The translations under genes and the position numbers were made by a program. 5,253 bases of DNA from an uncultured Ruminococcus sp. (GTDB taxonomy: Bacteria; Bacillota; Clostridia; Oscillospirales; Ruminococcaceae). Shown piece after piece: positions 1-5,222 of this stretch (position 1 is the first letter of the stretch; every line of letters starts with the position of its first letter). The notes beneath the pieces are model-generated. The model was given only the letters and a program-made list of their open reading frames with translations. It did no database searches and was not told the origin of the DNA. The stretch is from NCBI GenBank assembly GCA_900540005.1, contig UQEM01000160.1:1-5253 (forward strand), read 5' to 3'.

Positions 1-42
1 TCGGAGAAATGCGAACAGATTCGTATGATCTTACATCATTAA
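1..42 (+). CDS. Possible 3' end of a convergent gene (partial)
   Basis: Reading frame 1 is open from the left edge and ends in TAA at 40-42, giving a C-terminal fragment SEKCEQIRMILHH. The stop codon abuts a strong bidirectional hairpin at 41-69, which is where the end of a convergent gene would be expected. Only 13 codons are visible, so neither coding status nor function can be judged. Frame 3 is also open here but runs through the hairpin, which makes it less likely. The identity is unknown. Confidence 0.3.
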   Translation, partial: SEKCEQIRMILHH

Positions 43-69
43 AAAGAGCCGCTAACTGCGGCTCTTTTT
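41..69 (-). terminator. Intrinsic terminator of the rnf operon, probably bidirectional
   Basis: AAAAAGAGCCGC (41-52) and GCGGCTCTTTTT (58-69) are perfect reverse complements, forming a 12-bp stem with a 5-nt loop (TAACT). Read on the minus strand, the hairpin follows the rnfB stop codon (71-73) by one base, and its 3' arm ends in five T. Because A and T runs flank both sides, the same hairpin is also a good terminator for plus-strand transcription entering from the left. Confidence 0.9.
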
Positions 70-70
70 G

Positions 71-874
71 CTATTCTTTTGCACTATAATCTGTATGGAT
101 AACCTTTGTCGGACAGGCTGCCGAACAAATTCCGCAGTCAACACACTTGTCATAGTCTATTGACGCGTGAAAATCCTTGACAGTTATTGCTCCGTGCGGA
201 CACTTTTTCTCGCAGATCTTACAGCCTATGCAGCCGTTTTTACAGTTCTGCTTGGTGATCTTTCCGTTGTCCTTTGAGGAGCACAGAACGTCAGTATACC
301 TTACACGCGGTCTTATTGAAATAAGCGCATTGGGACAGACCTTTACGCATTGTCCACAGGCTGTGCAGAGTGACGGATCTACCTTTGCCACACCGTTTTC
401 AACCTTTATCGCTCCGAATTCACACACCGATACGCAATCGCCAAAGCCCATACAGCCGTATTTACAGACACCGTTTCCGCCGTAAAAACGCTTTACCGCC
501 TTGCACGACTGAACACCGTCAAACGAAAACGCCTGACTTGTTGCCTCACAGTCGCCGCTGCAATGGACCACGGCTGTCATAGGTTCAACATCATCTGCCT
601 TAACACCGAGGATATCAGCGATTTTTGCCGCAACAGCAGCTCCTCCGGGACGGCAGAGATTAGGTTCTGCGCCGTCATTTATGATCGCATTTGCATAATC
701 AGCACAACCTGCATAACCGCAGGCTCCGCAGTTTGCCTGCGGAAGAGTCTCATCTATCTGCTTTATGCGATCGTCAACCTTTACATAAAATACCTTAGCT
801 GCAACTGTCAAAAGAACTCCTGCGAGAATTCCGCAGCCGCAGAGAACAAGCAAAGGTACAAGATATGTCATCAT
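71..874 (-). CDS. rnfB: Rnf complex subunit B, polyferredoxin electron-entry subunit
   Basis: This 267-aa protein is the subunit expected to take electrons from reduced ferredoxin and pass them into the membrane part of the Rnf complex. An N-terminal membrane anchor (about 4-28) is followed by the RnfB-type Fe-S domain with C49, C52, C57 and C74 (CGACGYAGC core). C105, C109 and C124 lie in a conserved linker. Two ferredoxin-like pairs follow: C137/C141/C147/C151 with C170/C173/C176/C180 (CTACGQCVKVCP), then C215/C218/C221/C225 with C244/C247/C250/C254 (CVDCGICSAACP). At least five [4Fe-4S] clusters are predicted. It is longer than the about 190-aa enterobacterial RsxB, as is usual in Clostridia. 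Two adjacent ATGs exist. The first (874) has the better spacing, 9 nt, from AAGGAGGT. It is the last gene of the operon, directly before the terminator. Confidence 0.96.
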   Translation of the reverse strand: MMTYLVPLLVLCGCGILAGVLLTVAAKVFYVKVDDRIKQIDETLPQANCGACGYAGCADYANAIINDGAEPNLCRPGGAAVAAKIADILGVKADDVEPMTAVVHCSGDCEATSQAFSFDGVQSCKAVKRFYGGNGVCKYGCMGFGDCVSVCEFGAIKVENGVAKVDPSLCTACGQCVKVCPNALISIRPRVRYTDVLCSSKDNGKITKQNCKNGCIGCKICEKKCPHGAITVKDFHASIDYDKCVDCGICSAACPTKVIHTDYSAKE

Positions 875-883
875 GATCTGTAT

Positions 884-892
884 ACCTCCTTA
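884..892 (-). promoter_or_regulatory. rnfB ribosome binding site containing the rnfA stop codon
   Basis: The minus-strand sequence TAAGGAGGT contains the rnfA stop codon TAA (890-892) and a near-perfect Shine-Dalgarno sequence, 9 nt before the rnfB ATG. Ribosomes ending rnfA therefore stop on the rnfB binding site, which suggests translational coupling. Confidence 0.85.
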
Positions 893-1468
893 GCTGAAAA
901 GTCCCGAAAAGCCCATGAAGCTTACGGAAACTATTGAAGCGGCAATAAGCGTTGCCGGAACGCCTTTGAATGTTTCGGGGATATCAGCGTATTCAAGCTT
1001 TTTGCGGACTCCTGAGAAAATCACGAGCGCCAGCATGAAACCGAGTCCCGCACCGATCGAGTTTACTATCGACTGTACAAGCGTATAGCTGTTGTCGATA
1101 TTGAGAACCGTTACGCCGAGCACAGCGCAGTTTGTCGTAATAAGCGGCAGATACACGCCCAGTGAACTGTAAAGCGAGGGGACACATTTCTTGAGGAAAT
1201 TCTCGACAAGCTGCACGAACAGAGCGATTACAAGGATAAATACTACCGTGTCAAAATATTCAAGTCCGTTCGGGACAAGGATCCCGTGGTGAATAGGATA
1301 GGTTACGAGAGTCGCACACACCATGACAAAGGTTACTGCCGCGCCCATTCCCGCCGCGCTGTCAAGCTTTTTTGATACACCGAGAAACGGACAGATTCCC
1401 ATGAACTTTGAAAGGACAAAGTTATCGGTAAGCATTGCCGAAAGCAAAATTACAAACAATGTTTTCAC
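890..1468 (-). CDS. rnfA: Rnf complex membrane subunit A
   Basis: This 192-aa, very hydrophobic protein of about six membrane helices matches the RnfA/NqrE family in length and motifs. It and RnfE form the homologous, inversely oriented membrane pair that carries electrons across the bilayer during ion pumping. The iron-binding half-helix cysteines are present: C26 in MGICPFLGVSKK and C114 in LPLITTNCAVLG. In solved Rnf/Nqr structures the equivalent residues of RnfA and RnfE jointly bind a [2Fe-2S] cluster in mid-membrane. The start is GTG at 1468, overlapping the rnfE TGA by four bases (GTGA), with GGAGGT 8 nt upstream. The next in-frame Met is residue 12, inside helix 1, so GTG is preferred. 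TAA ends the gene inside the rnfB ribosome binding site. Confidence 0.95.
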   Translation of the reverse strand: MKTLFVILLSAMLTDNFVLSKFMGICPFLGVSKKLDSAAGMGAAVTFVMVCATLVTYPIHHGILVPNGLEYFDTVVFILVIALFVQLVENFLKKCVPSLYSSLGVYLPLITTNCAVLGVTVLNIDNSYTLVQSIVNSIGAGLGFMLALVIFSGVRKKLEYADIPETFKGVPATLIAASIVSVSFMGFSGLFS

Positions 1469-2145
1469 TTGCAGTCACCTCCTCCGTTTTTTGCACAGGC
1501 GTCCGCATTCGGACAGCCGGAACAGCCAAGCTCCTTCGGAGGCTTCTTTGAAGTAAGCTTGTTTACTGCCGCGATTATAATGCCGAGTGTGAAGAAACCT
1601 CCCGCCGGCATGATAAACAGAAGCATGGGATTATTATGAAGTACGGGAATATCCATTCCCATCCACTGTCCCGATCCAATTATCTCGCGCACAGAACCCA
1701 TTAAAAACAGTGCAAGTGTAAATCCTATCCCCATGCCGACAGCATCACAGGCAGAGGCGAGAACTTTGTTCTTGCTTGCGAACATCTCGGCTCTGCCAAA
1801 AATAATGCAGTTTACCGTAATGAGCGTTAAATATATACCAAGGCTGTCATAAAGCTCGGGCATAAAGCCTTCGAGTATAAAACCGATGAGCGTTACAAAG
1901 CTCGCTATTATTACAATGAATGCAGGGATTCTTACCTTATCGGGAATCACCTTTCTCAACAGAGAGATAACTATATTTGAACCGAGAAGTACAAATGTTG
2001 TCGCAAGTCCCATGCCTATTCCGTTTTTAGCCTGTGTCGTAACGGCAAGCGTCGGACACATTCCGAGGAGCATTACAAGTACAGGATTCTCCTTGATAAT
2101 GCCCTTTGTAAGCTCATGTCTGAGAGAATTTTTGTTGTCAGCCAC
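1465..2145 (-). CDS. rnfE: Rnf complex membrane subunit E with cysteine-rich C-terminal tail
   Basis: This 226-aa protein of about six helices is the RnfE/NqrD partner of RnfA. The conserved cysteines are C30 (LLGMCPTLAVTT) and C113 (LTLITVNCIIFGRAE), which should supply half of the intramembrane [2Fe-2S] site. I chose the GTG at 2145. It sits 9 nt after AAGGAGG (2155-2161), overlaps the rnfG stop by 8 nt and gives the usual N-terminus (ADNKNSLRHELTKGI). An in-frame TTG at 2181 would add 12 residues inside rnfG without a comparable site. After the last helix comes a basic linker (KLTSKKPPKE) and then a short tail with four cysteines at 208, 211, 217 and 225 (CSGCPNADACAKNGGGDCK). RnfE is reported to have both termini in the cytoplasm, and the basic linker agrees with that. 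The tail's role is unknown. Confidence 0.94.
   Translation of the reverse strand: MADNKNSLRHELTKGIIKENPVLVMLLGMCPTLAVTTQAKNGIGMGLATTFVLLGSNIVISLLRKVIPDKVRIPAFIVIIASFVTLIGFILEGFMPELYDSLGIYLTLITVNCIIFGRAEMFASKNKVLASACDAVGMGIGFTLALFLMGSVREIIGSGQWMGMDIPVLHNNPMLLFIMPAGGFFTLGIIIAAVNKLTSKKPPKELGCSGCPNADACAKNGGGDCK
1475..1485 (-). promoter_or_regulatory. rnfA ribosome binding site within the rnfE tail codons
   Basis: GGAGGAGGTGA on the minus strand encodes the Gly-rich part (GGGD) of the RnfE tail and also provides a strong Shine-Dalgarno sequence 8 nt before the rnfA GTG at 1468. It supports the GTG start of rnfA. Confidence 0.85.
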
Positions 2146-2665
2146 CGAGAATCGCCTCCTTGTTTTCGTTATATACTTCAATTGCGGTATCTACCGCTTT
2201 CTTCATTCCGTTTGAGGAGTATGTCGCTCCGCTTATTGCATCAAGATCATCTGTTACCTCTTTGCGTCCGTAAAACTGCTCGCGGAATGTTTCAATATCC
2301 CTTACTTTTGAGCCAAGACCGGGAGTTTCACCGAGTGAGACAAATTCAATACCCGATACCGCTCCGTTTTCATCAATGCCTACAAGAATATTTATGCCAT
2401 CCTTCGAGTAACCGTCGGTACAGACCTGTATAGCTGTCTTGCCGTCAGAAGTAACTGCAACAGCCTCGACCTCATCATATCCGAAATTATCATCGATCAA
2501 GCGACTGTCGGTCTTGCCGAAAAGAGCCTCTACGCTTTCGCTGAATTTCTGCTCTTTCTGATCTGCAATCCGAGTCTTGGTAAGCTCATGAGCATAAGTC
2601 AGAAGAAGTGAGGCAATAACGCAAATCACAGTCAGAACCAAAGTCGGCTTTATCTTATCTTTCAT
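2138..2665 (-). CDS. rnfG: Rnf complex subunit G, extracytoplasmic covalent-FMN subunit
   Basis: This 175-aa protein has a short Lys-rich N-terminus, one membrane helix (about 7-27) and an FMN-binding domain that should lie outside the membrane. It contains the flavinylation motif DAISGATYSS. T148, the Thr of SGAT, is the expected site of phosphoester-linked FMN, added by an ApbE/Ftp-type transferase. The RnfG/NqrC hallmark GETPGLGSK lies at 112-120. Length and motif order fit the family. The start chosen is ATG at 2665, 9 nt after AAAGGAGG (2675-2682), overlapping the rnfD end by 11 nt. An upstream ATG at 2734 would add 23 polar residues inside rnfD and displace the membrane anchor from the N-terminus. 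The final codons contain the rnfE ribosome binding site. Confidence 0.95.
   Translation of the reverse strand: MKDKIKPTLVLTVICVIASLLLTYAHELTKTRIADQKEQKFSESVEALFGKTDSRLIDDNFGYDEVEAVAVTSDGKTAIQVCTDGYSKDGINILVGIDENGAVSGIEFVSLGETPGLGSKVRDIETFREQFYGRKEVTDDLDAISGATYSSNGMKKAVDTAIEVYNENKEAILGG
2155..2161 (-). promoter_or_regulatory. rnfE ribosome binding site inside rnfG, deciding the GTG start
   Basis: AAGGAGG on the minus strand lies in the last codons of rnfG, 9 nt before GTG at 2145. It decides in favour of this start over the TTG at 2181. Confidence 0.85.
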
Positions 2666-3626
2666 TTTTTTCAGCCTCCTTTGCTCCGAATACCTTTGTT
2701 CTTGTAAGCTGCTCAATATACGGTGTAAGGACATTCATCAGCAGTATTGAGAATGACACTCCCTCGGGATACGAGCCGAAATGCCTTATTATAAAGGTTA
2801 TGATACCGCATCCGAGACCGAATACCACCTTGCCCTTCTCGGTTATCGGTGTTGTAGCGTAATCGGTTGCCATAAAGAATGCTCCGAGGAACACGCCGCC
2901 TGCAAGTATCTGATAAACGGGATCGTCACCTGCTATCCATGAAAGAATAAAGAGACTTCCGATGAACGAAAGCGGTGCTGAAAGTGATATTATCTTTCGT
3001 GCCGCGAGATAAACTCCTCCGATAAGCAGAGCAAGTGCGCAGGTCTCGCCGAGACAGCCGCCTGTTTTTCCTATGAAAAGATCAAAATATGACGGAACTT
3101 CCTGTCCGATATCCGCAAGCTTGTCCGAACTCATGGTTCTGAGCACAAGCGGAGTTGCAGATGAAACCGCATCTGCGCCGTAATCGTAAGTGTTAGGCAA
3201 TATCCAATGCGTCATTGCTGACGGGAAACTTACCATAAGTACGATTCGCGCCGTTATTGCGGGGTTGGCAAAATTCTGTCCGATTCCGCCGAAAAGCTGC
3301 TTGACTATCACGATCGCAACAAACGAGCCTACGACCGCTATCCAGTAAGGAAGTGTCACAGGAAGATTCATTGCAAGCAGAACACCTGTTACTACCGCCG
3401 AAAGGTCGCCTATCGTGTTGCTGCGCTTCATCATCTTTCGGCTCGCATACTCAAAGAATATACAGCTTCCGACACATACCGCCGTAAGAACAAGCGCACG
3501 CCAGCCAAAATACACACAGCCGACTATGAGGGCAGGCATCAGCGCAATTATCACGTTAAGCATAATGTTTGTTGTTTTTACATAATTTTCGTCGTGCGGG
3601 GACGGCGAAACTATCAGTTTATTCAT
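2655..3626 (-). CDS. rnfD: Rnf complex membrane subunit D, covalent-FMN subunit
   Basis: This 323-aa protein with many membrane helices belongs to the RnfD/NqrB family, part of the ion-translocating core. Family motifs in order are the N-terminal SPSPHD, GGIGQNFANPAITAR (113-127), DAVSSATPL (152-160), GETC (193-196), FMATDYATTPIT (251-262) and EGVSFSILLMN (288-298). T158 in SSATPL is the expected Thr for covalent FMN. The position before Ala is Ser rather than the Gly of the general SGAT flavinylation motif. Start is ATG at 3626 with TAAGGAGG 8 nt upstream, which includes the rnfC stop codon. The 3' end (EAEKNER) overlaps the rnfG start by 11 nt and carries its ribosome binding site. Confidence 0.96.
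   Translation of the reverse strand: MNKLIVSPSPHDENYVKTTNIMLNVIIALMPALIVGCVYFGWRALVLTAVCVGSCIFFEYASRKMMKRSNTIGDLSAVVTGVLLAMNLPVTLPYWIAVVGSFVAIVIVKQLFGGIGQNFANPAITARIVLMVSFPSAMTHWILPNTYDYGADAVSSATPLVLRTMSSDKLADIGQEVPSYFDLFIGKTGGCLGETCALALLIGGVYLAARKIISLSAPLSFIGSLFILSWIAGDDPVYQILAGGVFLGAFFMATDYATTPITEKGKVVFGLGCGIITFIIRHFGSYPEGVSFSILLMNVLTPYIEQLTRTKVFGAKEAEKNER
2675..2682 (-). promoter_or_regulatory. rnfG ribosome binding site inside rnfD
   Basis: AAAGGAGG on the minus strand, in the last codons of rnfD, sits 9 nt before ATG at 2665. It supports that start over the in-frame ATG at 2734. Confidence 0.85.
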
Positions 3627-3634
3627 TTATTCCG

Positions 3635-3642
3635 CCTCCTTA
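3635..3642 (-). promoter_or_regulatory. rnfD ribosome binding site containing the rnfC stop codon
   Basis: TAAGGAGG on the minus strand combines the rnfC stop codon (3640-3642) with the rnfD Shine-Dalgarno sequence, 8 nt before ATG at 3626. The arrangement repeats that of rnfA/rnfB. Confidence 0.85.
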
Positions 3643-4917
3643 CTTTCTGGGCAAAAGAGCTTTCGCAAGCTGATTGATCTCAGCAAGCTTTCTGTTCGCA
3701 GGACAGACATAAGTGCAGCATCCGCAGTTCATGCAAAGGTTGACTTTCAGCTTTGTAAGCTCTTCAATATTTTTTATCCTGTATGCTCTTTCAATATCAG
3801 CCGGCATAAGGCTGAACGGACAGACTCTTACACATCTGCCGCACCGAATACAGGCGCTTGTGACACGCTCATCGTAAGTCCTGAAAGCAAGCAGTGCATT
3901 TGAAGTCTTTACAACAGGCATATCCATGTCAGGTATACTCATTCCCATCATAGTACCGCCGCCGATGAGCTTTCTTACCGAGTCAATATCGGTTTTGCAA
4001 AACTCCAGTATCTCGCGGAAAGATGTTCCGATAACGGTTCTGATATTTTTAGGCTCTCCCACGGCATTGCCGTCAACAGTAAGTCTCCTTGTCACAAGCG
4101 GCATTCCCGTCTTGAAGTACCTGTAAAGGAAAGCCGCTGTTGACACATTCATTACGATAACGCCCTCGTCTGACGGAAGTTCGCCCTCCTTGACTATCCT
4201 TCCTGTGCAATTGTAGATTATCACCTTTTCTGCACCCTGAGGATAAGATGACGGAAGTGTAACGATATCTATAGTATCATCATTCTGCGCCATTTCCGTG
4301 AAATTTTTTATTGCCTCTGGTTTGTTTGCTTCAATAGCAAGCTTTGCCTTGGCAATTCCGAGACTTTCCTTTACAAGACGTATTCCCCCGATGATATCTT
4401 CGGGCGACTCTATCATTTCACGGTAATCAGATGTTATATAAGGCTCGCACTCCGCCGCATTGATTATAAGCGTATCAATCGGCGACTTTGTTGCAAGCTT
4501 TATGTGAGTCGGAAAACCCGCTCCGCCAAGTCCGCACGCTCCGCTTTCCCGAACTGCTTTTATAAAGCCCGCCTTATCGGTAACTTCCGGCGGCTTTACC
4601 TCCTCTGAAACATTCTGCGATCCGTCAGTTTCTATCTCTATCGCCTGACAGACTGCACCTGCGGCAGTTCTGTACTCTGTTACAGCACTTACCTTGCCGG
4701 AAACTCCCGAGTGTACAGGCGCACTGAACGGCGCGTCCGAGTCACCTATCTTCTGCCCAACTTTTACCTCATCGCCTTTCTTTACAAGCGGCTTGCATGG
4801 TGCACCCATTGTCATGGACATGGGAATTTTTACTGACACAGGCAGAGGAAAATCCACAGTAGCACTGTTTTCCGTATTCTTACGGTGGTTCAGCTTAATG
4901 CCTCTCAGTTTTTTCAT
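3640..4917 (-). CDS. rnfC: Rnf complex subunit C, NAD(H)/FMN and Fe-S module
   Basis: This 425-aa soluble subunit is expected to be bound to the cytoplasmic face and to exchange electrons with NAD(H). The domain order matches RnfC: an N-terminal barrel-sandwich domain (about 1-100), a Complex I 51-kDa-like nucleotide/FMN domain with GLGGAGFPTHIKL (129-141) and NAAECEPYITSDYREM (153-168), an SLBB-like segment (about 270-305), and a two-cluster ferredoxin domain. The clusters are C356/C359/C362/C366 (CIRCGRCVRVCP) and C395/C398/C401/C405 (CMNCGCCTYVCP). The N-terminus reads RGIKLNHRKNTEN rather than the classic GG-I/V-HPP-x-x-K form. The long Ala-rich C-terminal extension of enterobacterial RsxC is absent, as usual in Firmicutes. 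It is the first gene of the operon. The start is ATG at 4917, 6 nt after AAAGGAGA's GGAG core. Confidence 0.96.
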   Translation of the reverse strand: MKKLRGIKLNHRKNTENSATVDFPLPVSVKIPMSMTMGAPCKPLVKKGDEVKVGQKIGDSDAPFSAPVHSGVSGKVSAVTEYRTAAGAVCQAIEIETDGSQNVSEEVKPPEVTDKAGFIKAVRESGACGLGGAGFPTHIKLATKSPIDTLIINAAECEPYITSDYREMIESPEDIIGGIRLVKESLGIAKAKLAIEANKPEAIKNFTEMAQNDDTIDIVTLPSSYPQGAEKVIIYNCTGRIVKEGELPSDEGVIVMNVSTAAFLYRYFKTGMPLVTRRLTVDGNAVGEPKNIRTVIGTSFREILEFCKTDIDSVRKLIGGGTMMGMSIPDMDMPVVKTSNALLAFRTYDERVTSACIRCGRCVRVCPFSLMPADIERAYRIKNIEELTKLKVNLCMNCGCCTYVCPANRKLAEINQLAKALLPRK

Positions 4918-4957
4918 AACATTCTCCTTTCGACAGCGGACAAACGCCGCAAATTGG

Positions 4958-4966
4958 ATTATACCA
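4958..4966 (-). promoter_or_regulatory. Second, extended -10 promoter element upstream of rnfC
   Basis: The minus strand reads TGGTATAAT, an extended TGn plus perfect TATAAT, 11 nt downstream of the first -10. No good -35 lies 17 nt upstream, so it would depend on the extended -10. The predicted start is near 4951, with a leader of about 34 nt. Confidence 0.55.
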
Positions 4967-4968
4967 TT

Positions 4969-4997
4969 ATTATATAATATATGTGTGATTTATTCAA
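4969..4997 (-). promoter_or_regulatory. Main sigma-A-type promoter of the rnf operon
   Basis: On the minus strand, -35 TTGAAT (4997-4992) and -10 TATAAT (4974-4969) are separated by exactly 17 bp. The predicted transcription start is near 4962, leaving about 44 nt of leader before the rnfC ATG. This is the only strong minus-strand promoter I see before rnfC. Confidence 0.75.
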
Positions 4998-5005
4998 GAC
5001 TAAAT

Positions 5006-5023
5006 GTGTTAAAATATTATCAA
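5006..5023. promoter_or_regulatory. Rex-like operator upstream of the rnf promoter
   Basis: The minus strand reads TTGATAATATTTTAACAC, which matches the published Rex consensus TTGTTAA-N4-TTAACAA at 12 of 14 fixed positions with correct spacing. It lies 8 bp upstream of the rnf -35, around -44 to -61 from the predicted start. Rex senses the NADH/NAD+ ratio, which fits control of an NAD-reducing complex. A perfect half site TTAACAA lies nearby at 5050-5056. The assignment rests on consensus only. Confidence 0.5.
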
Positions 5024-5100
5024 TTCCCTTGCCACGTCATTTAGCATATTTAACAAAAATGAACTATGTCCCTATTGTGCAGCAGGATGAATAACCCAAA

Positions 5101-5129
5101 TTGACACAAATTACTTTTTCTGATATAAA
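5101..5129 (+). promoter_or_regulatory. Strong rightward sigma-A-type promoter
   Basis: The plus strand has a perfect -35 TTGACA (5101-5106), a 17-bp spacer and -10 TATAAA (5124-5129) preceded by TGA, forming an extended -10. The predicted start is near 5136. It points away from the rnf operon, so it should serve a gene beyond the right edge with a leader of at least about 115 nt, unless the ATG at 5231 is used. Confidence 0.65.
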
Positions 5130-5136
5130 ATAAAAA

Positions 5137-5186
5137 ACTGCTGATCTAACGATAACGTTTATTTTTTCCTGTGTAATTATAGCAGT
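5137..5186. repeat. Inverted repeat at the predicted 5' end of the rightward transcript
   Basis: ACTGCT (5137-5142) and AGCAGT (5181-5186) are reverse complements enclosing 38 nt. Inside lies a smaller inverted repeat, AACG-ATAA-CGTT (5148-5159). On the plus strand this would form a stem at the very 5' end of the leader. On the minus strand the outer arm is followed by six T, but the loop is long for a terminator. The pairing is short and could be chance. Confidence 0.3.
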
Positions 5187-5210
5187 AACCCAGCCTGTTC
5201 CTTTTTAGGG

Positions 5211-5222
5211 AGTGTTGACACT
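5211..5222. repeat. Small perfect inverted repeat
   Basis: AGTGT-TG-ACACT has two perfect 5-bp arms around a 2-bp centre. It contains a TTGACA, but no -10 lies at suitable distance, so it is more likely an operator or chance than a second promoter. Confidence 0.3.

Noticed and set aside
177..937. Plus-strand open frames of 70-124 codons across rnfB
   Set aside because: They lie opposite a gene with full family motifs, and their translations are low-complexity or unlike known domains. They are antisense shadows.
993..1187. Minus-strand open frame in another frame inside rnfA
   Set aside because: It overlaps the RnfA coding region, including its conserved NCAVLG segment, and has no ribosome binding site of its own.
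2146..2181. Upstream TTG start for rnfE
   Set aside because: It would add 12 basic residues inside rnfG. The GTG at 2145 has AAGGAGG at ideal spacing and gives a normal family N-terminus.
1323..2433. Plus-strand open frames opposite rnfE and rnfG
   Set aside because: They are antisense to clearly coding, motif-bearing genes, with no promoter or ribosome binding site seen.
2666..2734. Upstream ATG start for rnfG
   Set aside because: It would overlap rnfD by 80 nt and put 23 polar residues before the membrane anchor. The ATG at 2665 has AAAGGAGG 9 nt upstream.
71..4917. Nqr (Na+-translocating NADH:quinone reductase) instead of Rnf
   Set aside because: The polyferredoxin RnfB and the two-cluster RnfC are present, and there is no NqrF or NqrA. 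The order C-D-G-E-A-B is that of rnf.
5059..5094. Eleven-codon plus-strand frame MNYVPIVQQDE
   Set aside because: It has no Shine-Dalgarno sequence, lies upstream of the rightward promoter, and is short enough to be chance.
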